Shown here: one piece after another, positions 1 through 30,065 of the stretch
Position numbering within the stretch: position 1 is the stretch's first letter
Layout of the letters: each line of letters begins with the position of its first letter
Position numbers and translations under genes: made by a program
Notes under the pieces: model-generated
Seen by the model: the letters and a program-made list of their open reading frames with translations, nothing else
Told to the model about the DNA's origin: nothing
Database searches by the model: none
Source of the DNA: Erpobdella octoculata
Taxonomy: Eukaryota > Annelida > Clitellata > Hirudinida > Erpobdellidae
Length of the DNA: 64,000 nt
NCBI GenBank assembly: GCA_963978895.1
Contig: OZ022238.1
Span: 43,319,269-43,383,268 of the forward strand
Direction of reading: 5' to 3'

Positions 1-650
1 CTTCTAGTTGTAAACCAGATGGCTTCAGATTTGCTGGAGTTTAACTGGAGTCGATTTGACTGCATCCATGCTCCAACGTCGTCTATACAGGCGGAGATGG
101 TGGTTTGGAGTGCCGTACTCTCTCCAGGCCGACAATGGCCGTAGATTTGAGTGTCATCTGCGAAAAAGTGACTACTGAGTCCATGACCAGCAATTATGTC
201 TTCAAGCTCGCTGGTGTACATCATGAAAAGGATCGGCCCTAGGACTGACCCTTGTGGTACGCCACAGGAAATAGGTGTTTTTAGAGAATCTGTATTGTTT
301 ATTTTAACGTGCGAGACTCGTTCACTCAAATAAGAGCGAATCCAATTGAGAGGTAGTTGACCAAAACCAAACGATGATTCCAGTCTCCGTATGAGTATTT
401 GATGGTCAACGGTGTCGAACGCCGCTGATAGGTCTAGAAGAACAAGAAGAGTGAGCCCTCCAGTATCTGCTGCGCCCAGGATGTCCGAAAAAACCTTCAA
501 AACCGCCGTCTCCGTTGAGTGAAAACGGCGGTACGCTGATTGATTAGCAGGGAAAAGGTTGCCGTCCTCGACGTACTCGGTGACCCTTGATAGAACCAGT
601 CGCTCAAGAAGTTTTGATACGACCGGAAGATTTGAGATCGGACGATATTG
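1..650 (-). mobile_element. Non-LTR retrotransposon (LINE) reverse-transcriptase fragment, open at window edge
   Basis: The minus strand is open without a stop for about 216 codons, from about 650 to the window edge. It begins YRPISNLPVVSKLLERL, then has HSTETAVL, then LDLSAAFDTVDH (first catalytic Asp region, about residue 75), then GVPQGSVLGPILF, then FFADDTQIY (the catalytic Asp pair, about residue 165) and NRLQLNSSKSE. These are the ordered motifs of the fingers and palm of a CR1/Jockey-group LINE reverse transcriptase, which copies element RNA at a nicked chromosomal target. The endonuclease domain expected upstream is absent, because the frame runs straight into a 12-bp minisatellite; this looks like 5' truncation. 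The 3' part lies outside the window. The lack of stops suggests a young insertion. Exact clade is not certain. Confidence 0.9.
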
Positions 651-895
651 CATAAGAAGTTGCATAAGAAGTTGCATAAGAAGTTGCACAAGAGTTTGCA
701 TAAAGAGTTGTATAAAGAGTTGAAAAAGAAGTTTCATAAGAAATTGCTTGAAAGGTTGTATGAAAAGCTGTGTACAAAATTGTAAAAAAAAAACTGTGTA
801 AAAGTTGTATGAAACGTTGCATAAGAAGTTGTATGAAAAGTTGTATTAGAAGTTGTATGAAAAGTTGTATTAGAAGTTGTATTAGAAGTTGTAGC
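650..895. repeat. 12-bp degenerate minisatellite abutting the LINE
   Basis: About twenty 12-bp units of the type TTGCATAAGAAG follow the LINE edge. The three units nearest the LINE are identical; farther units drift (TTGTATGAAAAG, TTGTATTAGAAG). The unit matches the LINE's own terminal bases, so it may have been amplified from the truncation junction. Confidence 0.85.
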
Positions 896-1384
896 CAGGA
901 TCTTCAGCCATTCATTTTCGCAAGATTTCAGAAGCGAATCTTGCGACGAAATTGTGCCCAAGAGAAGCAGCAGATTAAACAGTGGATCAGCGCTAATTTC
1001 TATCATTCAAAAGGCTTGAGGCTCCATGCAAACCCCCTCTTCTCCCTCTCCTTCCCCCTCTCCTTTCCCTTCTTCCTTTCAAATCTCCTCCCCTCGATGC
1101 CCTTAATTTCATTAAACCTTTCCTCGAGACCTGATTAGACATAATCTTTTTATTGAGATAACTTCATACACACACAAAAACGCACACACACATTTACACA
1201 CACAAACACATACACACGTATAATAAATTATTTTTTAGTTGCTGAAATATGATTTGGATTTTTCTTTGTAAAGAACTCGAAGTGGATATAAAGAAAAAAT
1301 AAGGCTATTGCAGCTTATTGTTATATGCATAGGTAGGATGGAAATCTATGGAGTTATAAGAAAATTTTGTCTACAACTGTCTAA
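896..1384. other. Gene-free stretch
   Basis: No coding signal seen. It holds a pyrimidine-rich patch at about 1027-1092 and a short impure CA-rich tract at about 1168-1218. Confidence 0.6.
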
Positions 1385-1778
1385 ATGCATACTTGTATAC
1401 TTGCATATCGCATACTTACATACTGAATACTTGCATACTGCTTACTGCATACTTTTAGGCATACCGCTTACTGCATACTTGTATACTGCACACTTCATGC
1501 TGCATATTTCATACTTACATACTGCATATTTGCATACTGCATATTTGCATACTACATATTTGCATATTTTATAGTTGCATACTACATACTTGCATAATTG
1601 CATACTGCATAATTGCATACTGCATACTTGCATACTTGCATACTGCATACTTGCATACTTGTATACTACATACTTGCATACTTGCATACTTGCATACTGC
1701 ATACTTGCATACTTACATACTACATACTTGCATACTTGCATACTTGCATACTGCATACTTGCATACTTGCATACTGCA
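1385..1778. repeat. CATACTTG/CATACTG interleaved minisatellite
   Basis: Mixed 8-bp CATACTTG and 7-bp CATACTG units alternate irregularly over about 390 bp. Reading frames on both strands (rich in C, I, L, H, Y, M, K, V) are translations of this repeat. Confidence 0.9.
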
Positions 1779-2576
1779 CAGGACTACTTCCATCTACTGC
1801 TCTGAACGTCATCATCTGAACATCCATAAAATTTTATGGCTCAATAATAACGTTGAGTACATTAAGAAAAAAATTATTAAGTAAATGTGGACATTTCGAA
1901 ATGATAAAAATCTAAATTTTAACGTTTATGAATACTATTTTACATTTTATAGTATAAATCATACCAAACATAATTGCGCTAAAATAATAACTGATTTAAA
2001 TATTTCCCAATAATTTTTTTATAAAATAAGAAATTGTATAAAAATTTTAAATCCCAAAAACAATGTTATACTTTTTTTTCTCAAACATTCTTTTTGGTGC
2101 GCTGCAAGAAACAATTCCATCTAAAAAATTTCGTGGATTTCAAAAGACATTGATTGTGTCAAGTTCATCTTTTCCTTCTTTTTCTCAATTTTTTTTATTT
2201 CATTTTTCTATTTCTATTTCTATTTCTTTTTGTTTTTTATTTTTAGTTATTTTTTATATTTCAAGCCCTTCTTTTTTTCCGGGAAAACAAAAGAAAACAT
2301 TACTGGTTTCAATTACAATTTTATATCTCAAATGAAACAATACAATCCAGTGTTGCAAGAGATTTTTCAATTTTGCATTTGCTGTCTTAAAATATGTCAA
2401 AATTATAGTAGGTCCAATTGAATAGCAACATTTATTATAAATTTAAAAATTTTTTTTTTATAATTTTTGTAGTCGGATAAGCTGAATGTTTCTTTGAGAA
2501 GTGAAACATTTCCTCGTATGCCATCAATCTTCACGCTATCAAGGCACATAATGGTCGACACCACTTCACGCATATC
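1779..2576. other. AT-rich gene-free stretch
   Basis: Low-complexity AT-rich DNA with poly-T and TTTC-rich patches at about 2160-2280. I see no coding, RNA or mobile-element signal. Confidence 0.55.
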
Positions 2577-3862
2577 ATTCATTCATTCATTCATTCATTC
2601 ATTCATTCATTCATTCATTCATTCATTCATTCATTCATTCATTCATTCATTCATTCATTCATTCATTCATTCATTCATTCATTCATTCATTCATTCATTC
2701 ATTCATTCATTCATTCATTCATTCATTCATTCATTCATTCATTCATTCATTCATTCATTCATTCATTCATTCATTCATTCATTCATTCATTCATTCATTC
2801 ATTAATTCATTCATTCATTCATTCATTCATTCATTCATTCATTCATTCATTCATTCATTCATTCATTCATTCATTCATTCATTCATTCATTCATTCATTC
2901 ATTCATTCATTCATTCATTCATTCATTCATTCATTCATTCATTCATTCATTCATTCATTCATTCATTCATTCATTCATTCATTCATTCATTCATTCATTC
3001 ATTCATTCATTCATTCATTCATTCATTCATTCATTCATTCATTCATTCATTCATTCATTCATTCATCCATCCATCCATCCATCCATCCATCCATCCATCC
3101 ATCCATCCATCCATCCATCCATCCATCCATCCATCCATCCATCCATCCATCCATCCATCCATCCATCCATCCATCCATCCATCCATCCATCCATCCATCC
3201 ATCCATCCATCCATCCATCCATCCATCCATCCATCCATCCATCCATCCATCCATCCATCCATCCATCCATCCATCCATCCATCCATCCATCCATCCATCC
3301 ATCCATCCATCCATCCATCCATCCATCCATCCATCCATCCATCCATCCATCCATCCATCCATCCATCCATCCATCCATCCATCCATCCATCCATCCATCC
3401 ATCCATCCATCCATCCATCCATCCATCCATCCATCCATCCATCCATCCATCCATCCATCCATCCATCCATCCATCCATCCATCCATCCATCCATCCATCC
3501 ATCCATCCATCCATCCATCCATCCATCCATCCATCCATCCATCCATCCATCCATCCATCCATCCATCCATCCATCCATCCATCCATCCATCCATCCATCC
3601 ATCCATCCATCCATCCATCCATCCATCCATCCATCCATCCATCCATCCATCCATCCATCCATCCATCCATCCATCCATCCATCCATCCATCCATCCATCC
3701 ATCCATCCATCCATCCATCCATCCATCCATCCATCCATCCATCCATCCATCCATCCATCCATCCATCCATCCATCCATCCATCCATCCATCCATCCATCC
3801 ATCCATCCATCCATCCATCCATCCATCCATCCATCCATTCATTCATTCATTCATTCATTCAT
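2577..3862. repeat. Compound (ATTC)n-(ATCC)n-(ATTC)n array
   Basis: ATTC repeats from 2577 to 3064, with a single interruption near 2803, switch abruptly to nearly pure ATCC from about 3065 to 3836 (about 190 units) and return to ATTC for the last 26 bases. The same repeat class on both sides implies that ATCC arose by mutation inside an ATTC tract and expanded. The long MDGW-repeat frames on the minus strand are artefacts. Confidence 0.98.
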
Positions 3863-4304
3863 CTATTATAAGAAGATACGACTTCTTCAAATAAAACATT
3901 TGAAGAAGTAGTTTCTTCGAAGCTTAAAATTAGGCTAATTCCAATTTTCCGATTTAAAGCTTTAGAATATTTTTTAAATTTGATAGATAAATGACACCTT
4001 TATAAAGATTTTTCAAGTTACAATCAAATCAAACTTTGAATTGTTCGGAGATAAGTTTGTGCCATGTGCAAAACGGATCTGGAAACATTTGTAAATTTAG
4101 TTTTTTAATAATATAAATTACGTCGAATAAAAGTAGATTTCGTTATACGAATGACAAAAAAACTACTTCAATTACATGTTACACTGAAGCAATATATAAT
4201 ATTTTATACAAATCATATGCAAGTCAAATAAACAAATCAAACAATGGTTATACAATGACTACTACTAGTACCATTCGAAGAACTTCGAAACAACAAACAC
4301 ACTT
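3863..4304. other. AT-rich gene-free stretch
   Basis: No coding or element signal seen between the two large tandem arrays. Confidence 0.55.
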
Positions 4305-5425
4305 CGCATACATGTGAGACACAATCATCGCATACATGTGAGACACAATCATCATAAAAGTGAGACACTCTACATACAAATGAGACACACTCAACATACA
4401 AATGAGACACACTCTACGTACACATCAGAGTAGTGAGACACAATCCACATACAAATGAGAGTAGTGAGACACAATCCACATACAAATGAGAGTAGTGAGA
4501 CACAATCCACATACAAATGAGACACACTCCACATACAAATGAGACACAATCCACATATAAATGAGACACACTCCACATACAAGTGAGCACAATCCACATA
4601 CAAATGAAACACACTTAACATACAAATGAGACACACTCCACATACAAGTGAGCACAATCCACATACAAATGAGACACACTCCACATACAAGTGAGCACAA
4701 TCCACATACAAATGAAACACACTTAACATACAAATGAGACACACTCCACATACAAGTGAGCACAATCCACATACAAATGAGACACACTCTACATACAAGT
4801 GAGCACAATCCACATACAAATGAAACACACTTAACATACAAGTGAGACACACGCCACATTCCAGTGAGACACAAGCCACATACAAATGAGACACACTTCA
4901 CATATACATGAGACACAATCCACAATCCACACTCACTCCACATATAAGTGACACATACTTCACTGAAAAATTACATAGAAGCCACACAACAGCCACTTAC
5001 AAATGACACACAATCCACGTACAAATGACACACAATCCAAGTACAAATGACGCATAATATACGTACAACTGAAACACACAATCCACGTACAAACGACGCA
5101 TAATACACGTACAACTGAAACACACTCCTTACATAAATGAAACATATTCGACATACCAACAAAACAAACTGCAAGTACAAATGTGACTCAATCCACCTAG
5201 AAATGAGACACTCCACACACATATGAGACACATTCCACACACATATGAGACACATTCCACATACACATCAGACATATTCCACATACAAATAAGACACACT
5301 CCACATACATATAAGACATATTCCACATACATGTGAAACACACTCCACAGACAATTTATACATTCCACATACATCTGAGACACACTCCACGTACAAACAA
5401 CGTACGCTCCAAATATAAGCCACAC
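4305..5425. repeat. 22-bp minisatellite, about 1.1 kb
   Basis: The unit is like GAGACACACTCCACATACAA plus AT. In 4560-4860 four-unit blocks (about 85 bp, with GAGCACAATCC, GAAACACACTTAA and GAGACACACTCC variants) recur, giving a higher-order repeat. Units decay toward 5100-5425. Because 22 is not a multiple of 3, a minus-strand reading cycles through HLYVECVS, FVCGVC and ICMWSV in successive frames. These are not proteins. Confidence 0.95.
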
Positions 5426-5579
5426 TTAAATGGCGTACATATCATACAGAAGTGATATACGACATACTGATGATAAATTCATGTTTCGAACAAAATTTGC
5501 GAATTTTTTTTTGAATAAATTTTGAGAGTTCTGCAATCCATCCTTGTGTATTTCTTGAATACCTCTTGAATACTCATGG

Positions 5580-5720
5580 TATAATCATTGTATTTGTATA
5601 CTTGTGTACTTTGTACTTGTGTACTTGTATGCTTGTGTAGTTTTATGCTTGTGTACTTGTATGCGTGTGTACTTGTATACTTGTGTACTTTGTACTTGTG
5701 TACTTTTATACTTGTATGCA
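5580..5720. repeat. Degenerate GTACTTGT minisatellite
   Basis: About 17 degenerate units of CTTGTGTA/CTTGTATG type. It resembles the CATACTTG array at 1.4-1.8 kb in unit size and sequence. Confidence 0.75.
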
Positions 5721-5844
5721 ATTACGATCAAACCGTTGCAGCACAATGATGCACCGGGAAGTAATCTGGAACAAAAGCAAAAACACAAACAGCATCTCAC
5801 TCAACGACAACATCACACAACAACAAAATAAACACTAACGATAC

Positions 5845-5970
5845 AAAAGTTCTGAGATAGAGAGAAAGAAGGAGGAGGATGGAGAGAGGTAGGGAGAAAA
5901 AGAAGAAGAGGAAAAGAAAGAGAGAAAGAGGGAGAGGGAGAGAGAGGGAGATAGCGACAGAAAGGGAGGA
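5845..5970. repeat. GA-rich purine tract
   Basis: About 125 bp almost wholly of A and G on the plus strand, with imperfect GAGA and GGAGA runs. Confidence 0.8.
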
Positions 5971-6118
5971 GGATGTTTCGACACGTAGAGATCAATACAT
6001 TAGACGTGCAATACTTGTCGCGAGGCAATTGCATTGAAAAGGTGTTTGTAGTTGTCTGCTGTGAGTATTTCTTACTCTTATTCTTTCGCACTTTACTTTA
6101 CTGCTTCCTTATTCATTC

Positions 6119-6122
6119 GATA

Positions 6123-6218
<96 letters not shown>

Positions 6219-6329
6219 TGTATGTATGTATGTATGTATGTATGTATGTATGTATGTATGTATGTATGTATGTATGTATGTATGTATGTATGTATGTATG
6301 TATGTATGTATGTATGTATGTATGTATGT
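6119..6329. repeat. (TA)n-(TATG)n compound microsatellite
   Basis: About 70 bp of TA followed by about 140 bp of TATG with a sharp boundary near 6190. Confidence 0.98.
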
Positions 6330-7091
6330 CTATATATATGAGTGTGTGCTTTTTTCTTTTTCAATCCTTTTCCGAGAAACGAGTTTTTGTTTCAACTACT
6401 TTCAACAACCAACAGAATCGATTCCATTTTGAAGTATGGGTAGTGTTATATATATATTCATGAAAGCATTAAGTAGAGTACATCTTGTTTCAAAGTAGAC
6501 AAACACACACACACACTTACAGACGTACTTACAAATATACACACTCGCAAATAATTGTTTATAACATCATATACACACACGTAATGTTTCGATAAAAATG
6601 CCAACTTCAATGAGACCAACTTCGTTCCCAATTTCAAAACACGAACCACTAGAGAACGATCATCACAAATCGCATCCTTGCATGTGACCATAGATATATA
6701 TGCATGTGACATACACATATTCGCACACAACACAAAGCTGCCACTGTAGTGGTAAAGACCAGACACACCTTCATCTGGCACACTTGCTTTAAAGAGATCT
6801 TCCTTACTCAGTTACCGCGGTGAGATGAAAGAAACGCGGCCAGGTTTTTAAATTTGAACAGTTACATGGTCACCTGTCGTCGCTTTACAACTAACCGCTC
6901 ATTGGTCAACTCCCCTACGAATTTCTTCAATTACGGACAAGTATAAACAACATATTTGATAAGATGGTATTTGCTTCTGTGAACATTTGTAAGCAGAGGA
7001 GGTGTGGATTAAGATTGAAAAGTGTGGAATTGATTACCTACATCTGACGTCCACTCTCTTCAGCTATTCTTCTTTTTTTTATAAAACACAA
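6330..7091. other. Gene-free stretch
   Basis: Short CA tract at about 6503-6518. No convincing exon or element recognised. Confidence 0.5.
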
Positions 7092-7262
7092 TTATCGCAT
7101 TGCTTTCAACGCCCAAGGAAATTTCCACGTTTTCCAATATTTATCTAATCCCGGATTACGATGTCGGATATGTTCTTGTTCAATTAAAATAAAAATCAGC
7201 ACCAAAGCTAAGAATAAAACCGACCATTCTGCCGCAGGGACCCCCATTGCCAGCACAGACAT
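7092..7262 (-). CDS. Putative small single-pass membrane protein (56 aa)
   Basis: I do not recognise this protein. From ATG at 7262 the frame reads a short N-terminus (MSVLAMGVPAAEW), a strong hydrophobic segment of about 16 residues (SVLFLALVLIFILI), then a charged, aromatic tail (EQEHIRHRNPGLDKYWKTW, ending FPWALKAMR and a stop). Unlike nearly every other open frame here it is not low-complexity, and the hydrophobic segment followed by a basic tail is typical of small type II or mitochondrial/ER membrane proteins. The preceding bases are purine-rich (GGGGAA before ATG), an acceptable eukaryotic start. An in-frame upstream Met exists at 7337. It could also be a terminal exon, or chance. No polyadenylation hexamer was seen close downstream. 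Confidence 0.35.
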   Translation of the reverse strand: MSVLAMGVPAAEWSVLFLALVLIFILIEQEHIRHRNPGLDKYWKTWKFPWALKAMR

Positions 7263-8614
7263 TTCCCCCCTTCCTTCGCATCTCCTCCTCTCACACACTC
7301 TGCTTTCTAAGGAGCGGGCAACATTGGAAAATTGCAAGCATTAACAGCACTGTTGGAGTCTAATCAAAGCGTCATTTGGTCGCCACACAGACTGCATTGG
7401 CAGTGTTATTTATGAAGTCGTGTGTGTTTGCTGGGAAGGAAGAAATTGAATATCAAGAATAATGAAGAAAATTTTTTTTTTTGGAAGTTTTATGTTTCTT
7501 AATTTCTGTGATTGTTTATTCAGAATATTATATAATGTTTTGTTTTATTTATTTATGACTGAAAAAAGAAACAAATTAGCAAAAATAAAAAAGGTGCGAA
7601 GATGAAATAAAATATCTTTTATAGAAGTCTTTCGTCTGTGTTAACATCGTGCATTATGGAAGAGCGTGTCATTTCTTTTTCACCTTTTCGTCTTAAAGTT
7701 CCACTTAGCTTTCTGTTTTTAAGTGTTTTTTTTCTCATGAAAAGTTTAAAGGATGAAATGAAATTGAGTTAAAGTTAAAAACAACAACACGAAACAAGCA
7801 ATGTTACTCAATATTTCAGATGTCGGCGTATTACTGATGAGCCAGTCGTAAAGATTTCCAGATGTACGAGTATTATAGACGTAACGTAATACAGTACACG
7901 GTTTTAAGTGTACCCGTATTACAAATGCATGAGTATTACGAGTGTACGTGTATTACAAATTATAAGTGTTACAGATGCTCGCGTTTTACTCTTCAAAAAA
8001 TTAAAAAGCCGAAAAAACGAAATTATTTAAAGTTAATATTTTAAATCATTTTCTTTTGAAAAATATTAAATTTTTCTGTGGTGAATCTCTTTGATCTACC
8101 CACGCGTGTTACTTTAAAATTATTGTTCTGCTTTCCACGTTAGATCAAACAAGTGAAAGTTAAAAAATAATTTTTCATACACCACGCTCTTTAGATTACC
8201 GGTGGAAGGGATTGTCGTAGGTACTTTTAAAAAAAAAAATTAAAACTTTCTCCGCATTTTAGTCCCCCCACATTTTGTTCTAAAACTTCCTTCAAATTCA
8301 TTTTTAAAAAATTGAAAAACTCTCTCTTAATTTCGTTTAACCTTTATTACGTAAAATAGACTTGTTCAAAGTTGCTTGAAATCTTCAAACTTTTTTACGT
8401 AATCTGAACTTGAATTTAATTACGCAATAACCTTGGATGGTCGTACATAGGCACTTTTGGCCTGGAGAGTTTTTTGGTCATAAAAAAGTTAAAAACAATT
8501 TAACAAAATTTAAAAAATACTATATGGCTTTCTACACTTTGAACTATATCTCCATGTCAAATTTCGTTAAAAATAGTCTAACGGTTTGGATTTCCATAAA
8601 AGACAAACAATCAG
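7263..8614. other. Gene-free AT-rich stretch
   Basis: A degenerate repeat around GTATTAC/GTGTTAC lies at about 7862-7980. Otherwise AT-rich sequence with no supported feature. The first exon of the lectin gene may lie here or farther upstream, but I could not identify it. Confidence 0.5.
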
Positions 8615-8823
<209 letters not shown>

Positions 8824-9043
8824 CAAGGAAGTAATTTTTGAAATTGGTGGGATGTATAATGCGGAATTGAGCGGTTTTTAAACAAATAAATAGCTTCCGG
8901 AAATTCGTGCATCAAAGACATTTATACTGTTTTTTTAAATTCATATTTTGTTTATCTTCCGCATCCATTGTTTCAGTGCTTTAATTTTTTTTGAATTATT
9001 TATTTTAAAAACAACCGAATAATGTTTTTTTTTCATCTGCAAG

Positions 9044-26834
<17,791 letters not shown>

Positions 26835-27714
26835 TCTTAGGTGACAGAAGGCCATGAAATATTATTTTTAATTAAATCGTACCTCTTGTATAGCTCTCTA
26901 TAAAAATTTATTGTCGTTCTTTTGTTTCGTGAAACCTGCGGGTAATTTTTACGAAAGTTTTGTGAGATTTCCGTACTTCAAGAGTTTTTATATTATTTTT
27001 AAACGCGACCTCTATGAATTTAAATTACAGTTTATTTTATAATTTATTGTTATTATTTCAATTTGTAAGCAACGAATAAATTAAATTTGTGAAAGTGTCG
27101 TAAAAGGCGAATTGTTTGAGAGGAATAAATGACTTCAAAGAAATTCCGTTTTTGTTTTTTTTTAAGTTCATGAGAATGTTTGAAAGTTTGGAAGAACATA
27201 CAGATCAGGTGACCACGTTGAATATGAAATCCAACAACCTATAATGTAAATATGAAAGATTATTTAATTTTATTATGTTCGCTCGTTTTCTTGTACTTAT
27301 GTCGCTCTCTGGCGATTCTATTCGTACACATCTTTGTGTTACTACTAATTACAAAATCAATAACCAGGTAGATAAGTTTTGTAACTGTTTTTTACCTTTA
27401 TTCATTCTTTCTTTTTTTTCTCTCTCTCTTCTTTTTCTCAACCCGCTTCTCTCCATTTCTACCATACACCCTTCGACTCTCATAAAGGACAGTGCAGACC
27501 AATTTATCCTCATTTGCAATCCATTGACTTCCCCTGACTAGCGCTTCAAATTAGGGTCAGATTTTAATCACGATAAAAATTTATTATTTTTCAAACGTTC
27601 GAAAATAAATAAATTAAAATAAATTACAACTTCCTTCTTTCACGCTCGCTCTTTTCATTAATTTAATAACGCTAACTTGACTTGTCTACCGCAAAATATC
27701 GAGTCTTTACCATT
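26835..27714. other. 3' flank of lectin-domain gene
   Basis: AT-rich, with candidate polyadenylation signals noted separately. Otherwise nothing recognised. Confidence 0.5.
27075..27129 (+). promoter_or_regulatory. Candidate polyadenylation signals of the lectin-domain gene
   Basis: AATAAA occurs at 27075-27080 and 27124-27129, about 240-290 bp after the stop codon, the first hexamers in the 3' flank. AATAAA is common in AT-rich DNA, so the assignment is tentative. Confidence 0.4.
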
Positions 27715-28165
<451 letters not shown>

Positions 28166-29589
28166 TGTCATCACTCGTTTCAATTTCAGGTGTTTGTGGT
28201 TGTTTAAAATGCAAAGCCAATTACTGGAAGACCGTCAATTTGTTGTTTTATTGCGAGGTCATGATTGAATCTTTCCCTTCCACGATCCCATGACAACCGA
28301 GCCAACTTGTTCTGCGCTAATAAAACTAAATTTTACGTTTTCTTTTTCCCGCTTAATTAGTTTTATTTATTCTGAAAGACAAAAGACATGCACGGATTGT
28401 TGGTTCCGTTGATGGGAGGGGGAAGGAGAGGAATTAGGGTGTTGGTGGGAACTCGATATTTAGAGACATTTTTGGACATCTCTTAAAGTTTGTGATAATA
28501 AAGCATTGAAATTACATGAGTGTGCTTCTTCTTGTTTTACAGATTTCAAGGGCTTAAAACTTCAGTCCATCTGTCAGTAGAATTGTAATCGTTCCTGGTT
28601 TATGAATGTTCTAAATGTGTAGTTATATTCAAGGCCTGTCGTGTTCAGTATAACAATTATAACAAGAGAAGTGACCCAAGTCCCCCCTCTTTAAAGCAAT
28701 GGGCCTTCCACCTTTCCCCCTTCATGCAGATATTTTTGCTGTTGAATAAATTCTTATATAATTCGTACATATTAAACTGAACGTGACCAAATATGCTGTA
28801 ATAATGCGTTTAATAACTGCGTCTTCTATCTCCTTATTCAAATTTCAACGTTGATGCTTATCATTACCAAGCATTTTACCTAACAAGTTAATTAAAGTAA
28901 TACTATCTGTCGTAACAATATTTTTCTATATTATGAACCGTCCTCAAAGGGGATCACAGATTTGTGACGACGAGGAGGGGATCTATGATATGTGACTCTT
29001 ATCAAAGTATATCCTTGTGACTGAGTCACGCTGCACTGTTGAGCATCATGTGAAGTAAAGTTGAAAGATTCCGTCATAACAAACGATAACTATTTTCGTG
29101 TAATGCCGCCATTTTTCCATTGAGATCTCCAGTCCTATCCACCGGCATTCAATGTAATTTCGAAGCGGTAAATGTTTATTTTCAGAAATACATCGTTTTT
29201 TAAAGTAGCAAAGAACTGCAGATTGTGTGACGTTATCATTTGAGTGGTCTTTCAGGGAGCAACGTGGATTTCTATATAATAGAAGTCAATTGGAGGACGT
29301 GTTAGATTTGAACTTATAAGCATGCATCCTTACAGTGATTGCGCCACTGTTATCCTTTTTATGGTTTAATACAAAGTAATTTCATATATTTATATTTATA
29401 CTTGTATATCGATCAACGATTGTCAGCAACCTTGACATGTTCTGGCATTAAAAGTGCACCTGCGAATGACACAGATAACAGATAATAGAGCGAACCGATT
29501 TAAATTAAAATTGTTGATCAAATTATTTATCATTAAAATAATCTATAGCTCATGAAAGATCATTTAAAACTATGACTGCACCCCAAAAC
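28166..29589. other. Gene-free stretch
   Basis: Mixed-composition sequence. I found no exon pair, RNA gene or element ends. Confidence 0.45.
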
Positions 29590-30065
29590 TACGTTGAGGC
29601 TTAAAATCTATAAAAACAGTCATTAACTAGTAAGCCGTAAAAAATGAGATTTTTTCACAAATCCCTTATATTTCAGGATTTGTGGGCTTTTCATTCATTG
29701 CAAATTTGTCTTTTAAAACGAAATTTTTCTGAATTTTTTATATGGAAACATCTATATGATTTAGCTAATAATTTTCATAACGACATCGTATCGTAAAATA
29801 TTGCCTCGGTGAATACTAAACAAAAGATGTTTGTCGTAACTCGTTACTATGACGATAAAAGTTTTGGTCGACATTATCATATGCTTCTTTAATTAATTTC
29901 TTAATAATTTTTGCTTCTCAAATTGTATTTTTGTTTAATTAAATAATTTTTGTTGAGGTGGGTGAACTTTGTAATGATCTTCCGAACTAAAAAACATCCG
30001 CGGACATCCCATCGACAACCCATGGACATCCGCACAAATGAAAGTTAATAAAAGCATGTAATAGA
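29590..30065. repeat. GCTT-family fragment, copy 2
   Basis: It shares CATCGTATCGTAAAATATT, GACATTATCATATGCTTC and CATCCGC...GACATCCC...GAAAGTTAATAAAAGCAT with 48460-48720, in the same orientation. The upstream AATCCCTTATATTTCAG motif also recurs at 41205. Confidence 0.65.

Noticed and set aside
3055..3846. Long MDGW-repeat reading frames
   Set aside because: Pure translation of (ATCC)n; all minus-strand frames are open.
4391..5425. Cys-rich frames (HLYVECVS) that look like a secreted repeat protein
   Set aside because: The 22-bp unit shifts frame each repeat; every frame gives the same words in turn.
5973..6080. MFRHVEINTLDV... followed by GTGAGT as first exon of the lectin gene
   Set aside because: Phase would fit, but there is no hydrophobic core long enough for a signal peptide.
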